Shown here: positions 24,340-33,643 of the stretch, piece by piece | Position numbering within the stretch: position 1 is the stretch's first letter | How the letters are laid out: every line of letters starts with the position of its first letter | NCBI RefSeq assembly: GCF_030010235.1 | Contig: NZ_JASCRS010000001.1 | Location: 434,001-498,000 of the forward strand | Reading direction: 5' to 3' | DNA: 64,000 bases | DNA from: Leucobacter sp. UT-8R-CII-1-4 | GTDB lineage: Bacteria > Actinomycetota > Actinomycetes > Actinomycetales > Microbacteriaceae | Made by a program: the position numbers and the translations under genes | The notes under the pieces: model-generated | Database searches by the model: none | What the model was told of the DNA's origin: nothing | What the model saw: the letters and a program-made list of their open reading frames with translations, nothing else

Positions 24340-25256
24340 CCGCAGAGCAGGATCCACGCCCTCGCCCCCAGTATGGCGAGTATTCCGATGATGCAGCGGT
24401 CACGCCGGCTGCAAACGATTCTACGAATGCGAACGCTTCGGGCGAGCCCGCTGACGCGGCAGTTGACGCTCCAGTAGTACCTACTGCGCAGCAGCCAGTA
24501 GTTCCTCCGACTGCCTCAGCTCCCGCAGCCGATGTCGTTCCTGGTGTTCCAGCGGCGGGGCCAATTCCCGGAGTGCCACACAACCTTGGTGTTCGAGGCA
24601 ATACCGGCGCTGCGCCAGCTGCGATCCCCGGAGTACCGGCAGCACCGAATCCACCGACAACCCCAACTGCACCGGCAGCACCAGCTCAGCCTAGCGACCC
24701 CTACCGTGGCCAAGCCCCGGCCGGCCACGTCGTGCAGCCAGCACCCGAGCAACAGCCAGGTCAGGCCGTTCAGCCGGGCCAGCAGCCAGCGATGTTCCAG
24801 CCGCAGCCAGGCTCGCCCTACGGCGCAAAAAAGCCTCGCCTGGCAGACCGCATCATCACGGTGCTCCTGCTCGTGGTTGGTGGCTATTTTGCGCTCAGCA
24901 TGGCGCTCTCGCTTTCGCAACTTGGTCTCGAATTCAGCAAGATTGCCGACGGGCTCGGGCTCGAAAGCTACAGCCCATCGCCTGCGCTCAAAACAACCGG
25001 CACGGTTGGTGCGATCCTTGTGCTCGCAATTTATGCACTCGTGCTGATCTTCTCGATTCGGCGCATGCGCAGCGGAAAGCTCACTTTCTGGGCACCACTC
25101 GCTGCTGGAGTGCTTGCTTGGATCATCTTCTTTGTGCTGTTCACAGTTGGCCTGAACCAGTCGCCAGAACTCTGGCAAGAGCTCATTCGGATCGCTTCTG
25201 ATCCGAAGGCTACGCAGGAACTGCTCGACACGCTGAGCACACCAAGCAGCAACTAG
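24336..25256 (+). CDS. Pro/Ala-rich membrane protein of unknown function
   Basis: A 306-residue protein beginning at a GTG that overlaps the fbaA stop. The first 165 residues are disordered (Pro, Ala, Gln), followed by KKPRLADRIITVLLLVVGGYFALSMALSLSQL, and two further hydrophobic helices near residues 223-242 and 251-273. The C-terminus is short and cytoplasmic or exposed. Similar membrane proteins follow fbaA in Microbacteriaceae as far as I recall; no function known. Confidence 0.82.
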   Translation: MTAEQDPRPRPQYGEYSDDAAVTPAANDSTNANASGEPADAAVDAPVVPTAQQPVVPPTASAPAADVVPGVPAAGPIPGVPHNLGVRGNTGAAPAAIPGVPAAPNPPTTPTAPAAPAQPSDPYRGQAPAGHVVQPAPEQQPGQAVQPGQQPAMFQPQPGSPYGAKKPRLADRIITVLLLVVGGYFALSMALSLSQLGLEFSKIADGLGLESYSPSPALKTTGTVGAILVLAIYALVLIFSIRRMRSGKLTFWAPLAAGVLAWIIFFVLFTVGLNQSPELWQELIRIASDPKATQELLDTLSTPSSN

Positions 25257-25279
25257 CCGCGCACTGAAGCAGAACTCAA

Positions 25280-25313
25280 GATAGCCCGGGCCCGATTTTC
25301 GGCCCGGGCTATC
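25280..25313. terminator. Strong GC-rich terminator
   Basis: Stem GATAGCCCGGGCC/GGCCCGGGCTATC with loop CGATTTTC, ending the fbaA unit; followed by GCCGTTTTCC. Confidence 0.85.
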
Positions 25314-25391
25314 GCCGTTTTCCAGACGTATCTGAGCTGGCAGCAATTGGCCAGTTGATACAAGACGCAACGAGACGATGCTGAAGCACAG

Positions 25392-25397
25392 TACGCT
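25392..25397 (+). promoter_or_regulatory. -10 box before the MFS symporter gene
   Basis: TACGCT, six bases before the ATG at 25404; the spacer GAGGGA may also act as a weak ribosome site. Confidence 0.45.
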
Positions 25398-25403
25398 GAG
25401 GGA

Positions 25404-26855
25404 ATGAGTACAGCGACGTATCCAGCCGCAGAGAATCGCCTTTCTCGCGGCACCGTGACCCGCTACGCCATCGGGTCACTCGGCACCGGCGGTTTTGCCA
25501 CCCTTCCCGGTCTTGTACTGGTGTACTACTTAACCGACACACTCGGCGTTGCAGCAATCATTGCCGGACTTATCGTCACCGGCGCAAAAATCTGGGATGT
25601 GCTCATCGACCCGATCATCGGTGGACTGAGCGATCGCGCCTTGGCAAAACGAGGATCGCGGAAGGGGCCGATGCTGCTCGGCGCTATTGGGCTGCCCTTC
25701 GCGTTCATTCTTACCTTCGCGGTGCCGAGCGGATTGGCGCCATCGGCAAGCGCCATATGGGTACTGATCGCCTTTGTTGCCGCCGCAACTTTCTTCAGCC
25801 TGTTCCAGGTGCCCTATGTAGCGCTCCCTGCCGAGCTCACTGACGGCTACCGCGAGCGCACTCGCCTGCTCACTTGGCGCGTGGTGATGCTCACCGTCGC
25901 GATTTTGCTCTTTGGTGCTGGCGGCCCTGAAATTCGTGGCCTGTTTCCCGAGAATGCGCCGCTTGGGTATCTCGTTATGGCGATCGTTGCGGCACTGCTG
26001 CTCGGACTTGGCCTCTGGATCGCGTCTTCTGTCGCACCAAAACACGCTCCGCTACCGGCTGATCACCCTCGGGTTACCGCTCCACTATTCTCGGCCAAAC
26101 ACTATCGAGACGGCCTTGCGGTGCTCCGCGAGAGTCAGCCATTTCGCGCCTTGCTCGCAACCTTTATGTTGCAGGCGCTCGCGACAGGTCTGATGCTTGC
26201 GGGTGCACAGTTTGTTGCGACCTGGGTGCTGCACGATGAGGGCGCGGTCACCATCCTTTTTGCTTCGCTGATCGCACCGGCGCTGCTCGTGGCCCCACTT
26301 TGGCAAAAGGTAGCCGACAGTCTTGGCAAGGAACGTTCGTTCCGGATCGCCAGCATGATCTTTCTTGCGGCCGCTCTGGTACTTACCGCCTCAGTGTGGC
26401 TACCTGGTTGGTGGATTGTGGTTCCGGTCGGTGTGGCGGGAGCTGCCTACGCAGGCATGCAAACGTTGCCGATGGCCATGCTGCCAGACGTTATCGCGAA
26501 CGACACCAGGGCCCGCGCGAAGCAGGAGGGCAACGATGGTTCGAGAGCTGGTGTGTTCGGCGGTGTCTGGACTGCCGGTGAAACCGCAGGTATGGCGCTC
26601 GGATCAACTGTTCTCACGATTGGCCTTTCGCTCACCGGCTATGTTGAGTCCGTCGCCGGTGTCACGACCACCCAGCCGGCAGCGGCGGTCACCGCAATCG
26701 CGCTCTCATTCAGTTTGCTGCCCGCGATTCTGATGCTGTTGAGTCTGTTCACGCTCGGCAAATACCGTCTTCGCGAGCACGACATCACTGACACTCCACC
26801 GAGTGCGCCAGTCGCTCCCACCAATCCAAATACTCCAAGCACAGAGGCAGCATGA
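25404..26855 (+). CDS. MFS transporter, glycoside-pentoside-hexuronide:cation symporter type
   Basis: A 483-residue permease with twelve hydrophobic helices. GPH-type features: YYLTDTLGVAAIIAGLIVTGAKIWDVLIDPIIGGLSDRA near the N-terminus (the D-x-x-x-D motif of MelB-like carriers) and LPMAMLPDVIANDTRARAKQEGNDGSRAGVF in the second half. Substrate unknown; likely a glycoside or a related polar metabolite. Its stop overlaps the next start, linking it to the PLP-dependent decarboxylase. Confidence 0.9.
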   Translation: MSTATYPAAENRLSRGTVTRYAIGSLGTGGFATLPGLVLVYYLTDTLGVAAIIAGLIVTGAKIWDVLIDPIIGGLSDRALAKRGSRKGPMLLGAIGLPFAFILTFAVPSGLAPSASAIWVLIAFVAAATFFSLFQVPYVALPAELTDGYRERTRLLTWRVVMLTVAILLFGAGGPEIRGLFPENAPLGYLVMAIVAALLLGLGLWIASSVAPKHAPLPADHPRVTAPLFSAKHYRDGLAVLRESQPFRALLATFMLQALATGLMLAGAQFVATWVLHDEGAVTILFASLIAPALLVAPLWQKVADSLGKERSFRIASMIFLAAALVLTASVWLPGWWIVVPVGVAGAAYAGMQTLPMAMLPDVIANDTRARAKQEGNDGSRAGVFGGVWTAGETAGMALGSTVLTIGLSLTGYVESVAGVTTTQPAAAVTAIALSFSLLPAILMLLSLFTLGKYRLREHDITDTPPSAPVAPTNPNTPSTEAA

Positions 26856-28387
26856 TGAACCAGGCTCTGACCCACGGCTCCGACTCGGCAACGGTGCTCA
26901 GCCGTTTGCAGCAGCTTCGCGCGGGCGACGCGCCAACTCACGGCGGGCGTGTGCTGTCGTACGTCTACGATTCGGGCATTCAGGAGCTCGACCGGCTCGC
27001 GAGCGAAGCTGCTGAACTGTGCCGCCCGCTGAACGGTCTCGACCCAACGACTTTTCCTTCGATTGCTGCAATGGAACGCGATCTGGTGGCGTTTATGCGG
27101 CGAGCGCTGAACGGCGATACGCAACGCTTCGGCGGCAAAATTGTTGGCAGCGTCACGAGTGGTGGTACCGAGAGTTGCCTGCTCGCGGTGAAAACTGCTC
27201 GAGATCTTTGGCGTGAGGATCACCCGGCGCGCGCGAGCGAACTCGCTAGCGCCGGTAGGTATCCAAAACTTGTGGTGCCTGCCACGGTGCACGCGGCTTT
27301 CCATAAGGCGGCGAGACTTTTTGATCTTGAGCTGGTGGTTGTGCCGTGCGATCCAGATGGCTCGGTGCGTGCAAGATCTATCATCAAGCGCCTTGATGAA
27401 GATGTTGCTCTCGTGGTGGTCTCTGCCCCGGCGTACCCGAGTGGATCGATCGATCCGGTGGCTGCTGTCGCTCAGGCGGCGCTGACCCTCGGCGTCTCTT
27501 GCCACGTTGATTCTTGCTTTGGCGGTCTCGCTCTGCCGTGGTGGCCGGGTACCCCGGTATGGGATTTCCGCAATCCTGGGGTCACCAGCATTTCGGCTGA
27601 TCTGCACAAGTTTGGCTATGCCCCTAAGGGCGTCTCGGTGTTGCTGCACCGCGGCCGGGTGCGTCATCGTAAGCAGTTTTTTGCGCTCACGCAGTGGCCG
27701 GGTTACCCGGTGGTGAACCCGACTCTGCTCGGTTCTCGCTCGGCTTCGCCACTCGCCGCGGCTTGGGCGATTGTGAACCGTCTCGGGGCTGCGGGGTTTC
27801 AATCGCTCACAGCTTCATGTGCTCGCTCGGCAGCGTCAATCTCTAAGACGGTGCAGAGTGTTCCTGGGCTTCGGGTGTGGGGCAACCCCATCGGCCCCTC
27901 TATTGCGATCATTGCCGATGACCGTTTGCCTGAGACGCAGCAGGTTGATCCGCATCTCTTGGTTGATGAAATGGCCAAGCGCGGTATTCGCATTCAGCAT
28001 CAGCCGGGTGTTGCGCAGTCTGACGGTACTCGGCTGCCGCACAGCGCGCACCTCACGATCACTCCGGTCACCGAGAAACTTCTGCCTGAGCTAGCCACCA
28101 CTATGCGGGCCGCGGCAGACGCGGTGCGTGGCAGGCCGCGGCCTTCGGTTGGTGTCGCGCTTGCGGCGATGCGTATGCTCGGTTATCACGAGGATCGGGT
28201 GCCCAGCCCGTCGGCGGCGTGGAACATTCTGCGGCTCGCTGGGGCAGCGCCGAAGCGCGCTGGATCGGGCGCTGGCGCGCCCTTACCCACCCGGATGGCG
28301 CCTCTCATGGCTCTTGTTGAGGCGTTGCCCGCTTCGGTCGGTGAAGCGCTCTTGACGGAGCTGTTGGCGCGCGTAGCGGAAGAGTAG
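26852..28387 (+). CDS. PLP-dependent decarboxylase/lyase of the sphingosine-1-phosphate lyase-like group
   Basis: A 511-residue type I fold PLP enzyme. Cofactor motifs: GSVTSGGTESCLLAVKTARD (phosphate loop), VVVSAPAYPSGSIDP, HVDSCFGG (aspartate contact) and the Schiff-base lysine in SADLHKFGYAPKGVS. The layout matches group II decarboxylases and S1P lyase homologues that bacteria use on amino acids or sphingoid bases. Two ATG codons (26852 and 26855) overlap the MFS stop. Co-transcription with a symporter suggests that the imported compound or its product is the substrate. Confidence 0.88.
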   Translation: MMNQALTHGSDSATVLSRLQQLRAGDAPTHGGRVLSYVYDSGIQELDRLASEAAELCRPLNGLDPTTFPSIAAMERDLVAFMRRALNGDTQRFGGKIVGSVTSGGTESCLLAVKTARDLWREDHPARASELASAGRYPKLVVPATVHAAFHKAARLFDLELVVVPCDPDGSVRARSIIKRLDEDVALVVVSAPAYPSGSIDPVAAVAQAALTLGVSCHVDSCFGGLALPWWPGTPVWDFRNPGVTSISADLHKFGYAPKGVSVLLHRGRVRHRKQFFALTQWPGYPVVNPTLLGSRSASPLAAAWAIVNRLGAAGFQSLTASCARSAASISKTVQSVPGLRVWGNPIGPSIAIIADDRLPETQQVDPHLLVDEMAKRGIRIQHQPGVAQSDGTRLPHSAHLTITPVTEKLLPELATTMRAAADAVRGRPRPSVGVALAAMRMLGYHEDRVPSPSAAWNILRLAGAAPKRAGSGAGAPLPTRMAPLMALVEALPASVGEALLTELLARVAEE

Positions 28388-28443
28388 GGTGCTGCTTCGA
28401 TGCTCGGGCTGGTTTCTGGCTGGGTGATCCAGCGTTGCCGAAA

Positions 28444-28836
28444 CTAGCCTTGGCAGAGGCAGAAAAGGTGACCTACTGGGTCGGCGAACACGACAAAGGT
28501 GCCTTCTTCGCTAGGTTGCACCTCGTGTTTTCTTGCGCCGCGTGCGAGCGCGGTGGCCGAGGCTGCCTCAACTGAATCTACGTAGAGGTCGAAGTGCATT
28601 TGCTGCGGTACGTCACCGTTTGGCCACTCGGGTGCGCGATAGTGATCAATCTGCTGGCACGAAATTGAGAAGATCTGCGGTGCATCGTCTGGAGGCAGCA
28701 CGTCGACCCACTCGGGTTCTTGTTCGTCGTAGTCAATCTGCCATCCGAGCAATTCGGCATAAAATTTCGCAAGCGCCAGCGCATCCGGGCAATCGAGCGT
28801 AACCACGAATGACTTGACATCAATGTAACCAGTCAT
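28444..28836 (-). CDS. VOC family protein (glyoxalase/bleomycin-resistance fold)
   Basis: A 130-residue vicinal oxygen chelate protein: VTLDCPDALALAKFYAELLGW, a middle QIDHYRAPEWPNGDVPQQMHFDLYVDSVEAA, and FADPVGHLFCLCQ. Paired beta-alpha-beta-beta-beta modules of the dioxygenase/glyoxalase superfamily. Metal ligands are not fully clear and the substrate is unknown. It lies seven bases after TAGACT, probably leaderless. Confidence 0.9.
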   Translation of the reverse strand: MTGYIDVKSFVVTLDCPDALALAKFYAELLGWQIDYDEQEPEWVDVLPPDDAPQIFSISCQQIDHYRAPEWPNGDVPQQMHFDLYVDSVEAASATALARGARKHEVQPSEEGTFVVFADPVGHLFCLCQG

Positions 28837-28843
28837 GTCTCGC

Positions 28844-28849
28844 AGTCTA
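28844..28849 (-). promoter_or_regulatory. -10 box of a probable leaderless promoter (VOC gene)
   Basis: TAGACT on the minus strand, seven bases before the ATG at 28836. Confidence 0.45.
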
Positions 28850-28929
28850 CGTCTGCGCTTGGGCTTTGAATAGGTGTCTGTCGGGCAGAACCGTTGGCTT
28901 TCGCCGCTGGCTCCCAGCTAGGCGCGGGG

Positions 28930-29673
28930 TTAGTTTGTGCGGCGAATCGCGGTGTGCAGACTTTCCATTGTGGCGTCGAGTTGTCCGGCTTGTTCGGCGG
29001 CGTCGCTGAGCCCTTTGAGTAGATGCTCGGGCACTTCGGTGTCGTATTTGTAGTAGATCTTGTGTTCGAGGCTGGCCCAGAAATCCATCGCGATTGTGCG
29101 AATTTGTACTTCGACAATCGTGGGTACCGGTCCGCTTGATAGGAATACTGGCACCTCTAGCAGCAGGTGCAGACTGCGATACCCATTGGGTTTTGGATTC
29201 TTGATGTAATCCTTTACCTGGTACACGGTGATATCGCTGTGCGCGGTGAGCAGTTCGAATACTCGATACACGTCTGCGATGAACGAGCAGACGACTCGCA
29301 CGCCTGCGATGTCGGTGATGGTGCTGCGCACTTGCTCGGTCTCTAGTGGGACGCCTCGCCGCTGCATCTTTTCAATAATGCTGTCGGGATCTTTTAGGCG
29401 TGAGGAGACATGCTCGATCGGGTTGTACTCACCTGTCTGGGTGAACTCTTCCTGAAGGATCTTCAGTTTCGTCATGACCTCGTCAATGGCGAACTTGTAG
29501 GGCATCAAGAACCGAGTGAGGTTTTCGCGCACTTCGCGGCGGCCCTCAATCAATGCCAGGTCAATGCTCGAAAGATCGATGGGTCCAGTCAGCGGCCTGA
29601 TGGCCACTGCGCCAGGGGTAGTGACAGCGGGGGAAGGCTCCGAACGGTCACCGTTGATCTCATATTCGGTCAC
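28930..29673 (-). CDS. Small alarmone synthetase (GTP pyrophosphokinase family)
   Basis: A 247-residue RelA/SpoT-type synthetase without hydrolase, TGS or ACT domains. It transfers pyrophosphate from ATP to GTP or GDP. Signature: EHVSSRLKDPDSIIEKM, ITDIAGVRVVCSFIADVYRV, KDYIKNPKPNGYRSLHLLLEVP, TIVEVQIRTIAMDFWASLEHKIYYK. A RelQ/YjbM-like protein that would raise (p)ppGpp under envelope or growth stress. GTG seven bases after TAGCGT; divergent from xseA. Confidence 0.93.
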   Translation of the reverse strand: MTEYEINGDRSEPSPAVTTPGAVAIRPLTGPIDLSSIDLALIEGRREVRENLTRFLMPYKFAIDEVMTKLKILQEEFTQTGEYNPIEHVSSRLKDPDSIIEKMQRRGVPLETEQVRSTITDIAGVRVVCSFIADVYRVFELLTAHSDITVYQVKDYIKNPKPNGYRSLHLLLEVPVFLSSGPVPTIVEVQIRTIAMDFWASLEHKIYYKYDTEVPEHLLKGLSDAAEQAGQLDATMESLHTAIRRTN

Positions 29674-29680
29674 GAGTCTG

Positions 29681-29686
29681 ACGCTA
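29681..29686 (-). promoter_or_regulatory. -10 box of a probable leaderless promoter (alarmone synthetase)
   Basis: TAGCGT on the minus strand, seven bases before the GTG at 29673. Confidence 0.45.
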
Positions 29687-29776
29687 CCCGATTCGAGTGG
29701 GAGTCGTGTGAGAATATCTCTTTCTTACGCGATCGGCGAACTGGGAGCGCCTGCACAGCAAGTCAGTGCTGCCTCG

Positions 29777-29782
29777 TAGAAT
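29777..29782 (+). promoter_or_regulatory. -10 box of a probable leaderless promoter (xseA)
   Basis: TAGAAT, six bases before the ATG at 29789. Confidence 0.5.
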
Positions 29783-29788
29783 CGCATC

Positions 29789-31036
29789 ATGACTCCTCCC
29801 GCAGCAGCAGCTTCGCCAGCAACCAGGGAAACTCCGTGGCCGGTTGGCTTGATGAGCCAAAAGATCAAGGAGTGGATTGATCGTCTTGGCCAGATTTGGG
29901 TAGAGGGCGAAATCACGCAGTGGCAAGTTCGCGGTGGTCACGTTTACGGCAAACTGAAAGATCTGCAGCAGGATGCCACCGTGAGTTTCACTGTTTGGCG
30001 TTCGGTAGCGCAGAAGCTCAGTGGTGATTTTGCGCAGGGTGATCGTGTGATTGCTCTTGTGAAGCCAGATTTTTGGGTGAAGGGCGGCTCGCTTTCGGTT
30101 CAAGTGTTCGACATTTCACATGTCGGACTCGGCGAGTTGTTGCAGCGCCTGGAACAACTGCGACAGCAGTTAAGCGCCGAGGGCCTTTTTGATGCCTCAC
30201 GCAAACAGGCACTACCGTTTTTGCCTCAGCGCATTGGCCTGGTTACCGGTCGAGATAGCGACGCTGAGAAAGACGTCATTCGTAACGCCACCCTGCGCTG
30301 GCCCGGCGTGCAATTTACTGTGCACTACGCAGCGGTGCAGGGTGAACGCGCAGCTGCTGAGGTCACTGCTGGCATCATTGCGCTTGATCAAGACCCTGAA
30401 GTCGACGTCATTATTGTCGCCCGCGGTGGCGGTGATTTTCAGCATCTACTGCCGTTCAGTGACGAGCGGGTACTGCGCGCGGCAGCTTCGGCGAGCACTC
30501 CTTTGGTGAGCGCTATTGGCCACGAGGCGGATCGCCCGCTGCTTGACGAGGTGGCAGATCTGCGCGCGAGTACTCCCACTGATGCCGCGAAACGGGTTGT
30601 ACCCGATGTTGGCGAGCAGCTTGCTGGCATCGATCAGGCACGCAGCCGCATGAGCGCCCGCCTCGGCCAGCTGCTTTCGCACGAAACCGACCGTGTCTCC
30701 CAGTTGCGTGCCCGGCCGGTGCTTGCGCGGCCTGAGCGGCTTGTTGACGAGCGCGCCGAAGAGCTTGTGCGCTGGATCGCGCGCGGCGCGGAGCTCGCCG
30801 ATCGTTCGATCGAAGACCGCGCAAGTGCGCTTTCGCACACGCGAGCAAGACTTACCGCACTTTCGCCAAAAGCCACCCTTGAGCGGGGTTATGCCATCGC
30901 GCAGCTGGTATCGGCAGACGGCATCCCGGGCACAGTTTTGCTTGATCCTGCTGATGCGCCGGACGGCGCGTTGCTGCGTATCTCGTTGGCGGCTGGAAAG
31001 CTCGCTGCCGTGTCGCGAGGCAGCGAGCTTTCCTAG
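29789..31036 (+). CDS. xseA: Exodeoxyribonuclease VII large subunit
   Basis: A 415-residue subunit of the single-strand-specific exonuclease VII. The N-terminal OB domain is WVEGEITQWQVRGGHVYGKLKD, the catalytic core contains GLVTGRDSDAEKDV, DVIIVARGGGDFQHLLPFSDE and SAIGHEADRPLLDEVADLRASTPTDAAK, followed by a coiled-coil arm and the C-terminal LERGYAI segment. Its partner xseB usually follows directly, but here it lies 6.4 kb away at 37407. Confidence 0.97.
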   Translation: MTPPAAAASPATRETPWPVGLMSQKIKEWIDRLGQIWVEGEITQWQVRGGHVYGKLKDLQQDATVSFTVWRSVAQKLSGDFAQGDRVIALVKPDFWVKGGSLSVQVFDISHVGLGELLQRLEQLRQQLSAEGLFDASRKQALPFLPQRIGLVTGRDSDAEKDVIRNATLRWPGVQFTVHYAAVQGERAAAEVTAGIIALDQDPEVDVIIVARGGGDFQHLLPFSDERVLRAAASASTPLVSAIGHEADRPLLDEVADLRASTPTDAAKRVVPDVGEQLAGIDQARSRMSARLGQLLSHETDRVSQLRARPVLARPERLVDERAEELVRWIARGAELADRSIEDRASALSHTRARLTALSPKATLERGYAIAQLVSADGIPGTVLLDPADAPDGALLRISLAAGKLAAVSRGSELS

Positions 31037-31072
31037 TACGGGCACGTTGCACCGTTTTAGGTGCGCAAGCCT

Positions 31073-32095
31073 TTATGGCTTGGAGTTTGCGGGCACGGGC
31101 GGTGGTTCTTCATCGGCGGCTTTTTTGCCGAGTTTTGCCCACGACCCGCGAATCATTTTCTGAATCGAGCTGTCGAGCGCAACGGCGATGATCAGGGTTG
31201 CGCCAACCAGAATGGTTTGCAGGAACGGCGAAGCCTGCAAAAAGACGAGGCCGGCACGCAACACTCGGAAGAACAGCAAACCCGCTACAACGCCGCTGAT
31301 TCGACCGACGCCACCTTCAAAGGCGACACCGCCGAGCAGCACAACGGTGAGCACCTCAAGTTCGAGGCCAGAACCAATTGTTGGGTTGGCTGATTGCACT
31401 TTTGCCGAGAGCAGCATGCCAGCGAATGCAGCGAATGCGCCTGAGGCGACAAAGAGCAGGAAGCGAGAGCGCTTCACGTTGATTCCCATCAGACGTGCGG
31501 CACGTTCGTTGCCGCCAATCGCCCGAATCTCCTTACCAAATTTGGTGTGATTCAGCACGTACCAGCCGAGAGCAATCACGGCTGCGAGGGCAATAATTTG
31601 AATCGGGACCGGCCCGACTTTGAGCGTGCCGATCGCGCGGAATGCATCTGGCAGGTCTGAACGCGGAATGGTTTTACCGCCAGAAAGCAGCAGCGCAAAT
31701 CCACCCCATACGCTGAGCGCACCGAGGGTGACCACAAATGAGTTCAAGCGGAGGTACGAAACCAGGAATCCGTTCAGCGCACCGGCGGCCATTCCCGTAC
31801 CGATCGCGATCACAAAACCGAGCAGTGTTGATCCTGTGCCCGCCATTGCGAGACCACCGGTGATCGCTGCGGCTGAGGCCACTGCGCCGACGGAGAGATC
31901 GATGGTGCCGGACATGATGAGAAAGGCTGCCGGGATCGCAATAATGCCGAGCTCCGTTGCTTGCATCAAAATGCTCTGACCGTTTGCGAATGAGAAGAAG
32001 TTTGGTCGCAGAATCGAGAAGACTGCGATCAGCACGATTAGCGCGAGAAAAATTCCGTTCTTCGCAGCAAAAATCTTGAGGCGTTCAGCGTTCAT
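31073..32095 (-). CDS. Sugar-type ABC transporter permease (RbsC/BPD_transp_2 family)
   Basis: A 340-residue permease with eight to ten helices. Family hallmarks: MSGTIDLSVGAVASAAAITGG, LRLNSFVVTLGALSVWGG, IRAIGGNERAARLMGINVKRSRF (the coupling helix region) and VVLLGGVAFEGGVGRISGVV. Third gene of a binding protein - ATPase - permease operon read leftward from 34669. Substrate: a monosaccharide, nucleoside or similar small polar compound. Confidence 0.94.
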   Translation of the reverse strand: MNAERLKIFAAKNGIFLALIVLIAVFSILRPNFFSFANGQSILMQATELGIIAIPAAFLIMSGTIDLSVGAVASAAAITGGLAMAGTGSTLLGFVIAIGTGMAAGALNGFLVSYLRLNSFVVTLGALSVWGGFALLLSGGKTIPRSDLPDAFRAIGTLKVGPVPIQIIALAAVIALGWYVLNHTKFGKEIRAIGGNERAARLMGINVKRSRFLLFVASGAFAAFAGMLLSAKVQSANPTIGSGLELEVLTVVLLGGVAFEGGVGRISGVVAGLLFFRVLRAGLVFLQASPFLQTILVGATLIIAVALDSSIQKMIRGSWAKLGKKAADEEPPPVPANSKP

Positions 32096-32126
32096 GAGTG
32101 GTTGTCCTCAGTTGAGTTGTTGGTGC

Positions 32127-33599
32127 TTATGCGTGTGCGTGCTCAGCGAGTGTGAGCAACGACGCGAGCAGGTCTTCGTTGAATGAGCTTGAGCGCGGCA
32201 CCTCAAGCATTTGGTCGCCAAGCAGGGTGTATGCGCGGTCGCACATGCTCGCAATTTCATCGGATTCGCTCGACGCGACGATCACAGCCGCACCTGCGTG
32301 AGCGGCTTCGCGGGCGGCTTCGACAATGTCGAGTTTTGCGCCTACGTCGACTCCTTGAGTCGGTTGCGCAAGAATCAAGAGTGTCGGAGTGGCCGGGTAT
32401 AGCCAGCGAGCGAGCAGGTGTTTCTGACGATTCCCGCCCGAGAATTGCGATACGGCTGCGTCTCCCCCTGGACCGCGTATGTCAAGCGATTGCCTGGCCC
32501 GCTCGTAAATCTCTGCGCCTGAGTTGGCAGAGACCCACCACCCGCGAGAGCTTCCCTTTCCGTACCAGGGCAGCATCACGTTGTCGATGCCGGTCTCGCC
32601 TGCGACCAGCCCCTCGGTATCGCGATCCGGTGGCACAAAAAAGACGCCCCGCCGAATCGCCTGTGACGGTGTCTTAAACCGGGCTGCTGTGCCAGAGAGG
32701 GTGTACTCGTGAGCGTGTGCTGATGCGCCGGCAAGTTTTGCGGCGAGTTCGAATTGTTCACCGCCGGCCATGCCGAAGAGTCCGACCACTTCACCAGCAC
32801 GCGCTCGTACTGGCTGATCGGCGATTTCTGTGCGCAAGATTTCTGCGCCGGCTTCGACGTGGGTGAAATCGAGCGAACGAAGATCTGGCACAAGGGCTTC
32901 GGCGAGTTTCGCCGGGGTAAATTCCGTGGCAGCTCCGTCGACGACGAGCTTGCCACCGCGCAGCACCACAATTCGCGTGCAGACCTCAAGAATGTCGGGT
33001 AGACGGTGTGAGACGTACAGTACAGACACTCCGCGGGCTGCAAAGTCTTGGATGAGTCGGTGTAGCGACTCGGTCTCTGCTTTGCCGAGTGCCGCGGTTG
33101 GCTCGTCGAGCATCAGTACTTTCATCTCGCCGGAGAGCAGGCCACGCGCGAGGTCAACGAGCTGACGCTCACCGAGGCCAAGCGCTTCAACTGGCATGTC
33201 GAGTGGCAGGTTTGCGCCAACCATGCTGAGCGCCTCTCGCGCCTTTTCTGCACGTTCGGCTCGGCTGGGAGCTCGTCGTGCGAGAAATAGGTTGTCGAGC
33301 ACTGTCATGTTGGGTGCGAGTGCCGGCTCTTGGTGAATCACGGTGATGCCGAGGTCGGCAGCTTGGCCTGGTGTCAGTTTTCCGGCGATGTGGGTGCCGT
33401 CAACGGTGAAGCTGCCTGCGCTTGCCCCGATCACGCCTGTGGTGACGTTGAAGAGGGTGCTCTTGCCTGCGCCGTTGTGACCAAGCAGACCGACGATTTC
33501 GCCGGGTTGCACCTCGAAGCTGATGTCTTCGAGGGCCCGAGTCGCACCGAAGTCAACGGTGACTCCGTCGAAAGCAAGCCTGGTTTCTGCGTGTGCCAT
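32127..33599 (-). CDS. Sugar-type ABC transporter ATP-binding protein (two fused ATPase domains)
   Basis: A 490-residue RbsA/MglA-like double ATPase. First domain complete: Walker A GHNGAGKST, signature LGLGERQLVDLARGL, Walker B VLMLDEPTAAL. In the second, Walker A is degenerate (LFGMAGGEQFELA), the signature is QFSGGNRQKHLLARWL and Walker B LLILAQPTQGVD, a common asymmetry in this family, so probably only the first site is a standard ATPase. Start at the ATG at 33599 because AAAGGGAG precedes it by five bases. Confidence 0.94.
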   Translation of the reverse strand: MAHAETRLAFDGVTVDFGATRALEDISFEVQPGEIVGLLGHNGAGKSTLFNVTTGVIGASAGSFTVDGTHIAGKLTPGQAADLGITVIHQEPALAPNMTVLDNLFLARRAPSRAERAEKAREALSMVGANLPLDMPVEALGLGERQLVDLARGLLSGEMKVLMLDEPTAALGKAETESLHRLIQDFAARGVSVLYVSHRLPDILEVCTRIVVLRGGKLVVDGAATEFTPAKLAEALVPDLRSLDFTHVEAGAEILRTEIADQPVRARAGEVVGLFGMAGGEQFELAAKLAGASAHAHEYTLSGTAARFKTPSQAIRRGVFFVPPDRDTEGLVAGETGIDNVMLPWYGKGSSRGWWVSANSGAEIYERARQSLDIRGPGGDAAVSQFSGGNRQKHLLARWLYPATPTLLILAQPTQGVDVGAKLDIVEAAREAAHAGAAVIVASSESDEIASMCDRAYTLLGDQMLEVPRSSSFNEDLLASLLTLAEHAHA

Positions 33600-33643
33600 G
33601 TTGCTCCCTTTCTTCTCGTGTGTGGTTTTGCGGTACGCGAATG

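Noticed and set aside
28813-28828. 16-base match with the promoter at 21762-21777
   Set aside because: It is within a coding start (GYIDVKS) and one such match is expected by chance in a window of this size.
31049-31064. GCACC/GGTGC hairpin between xseA and the permease gene
   Set aside because: The five-base stem without a U-tract is too weak to call a terminator.
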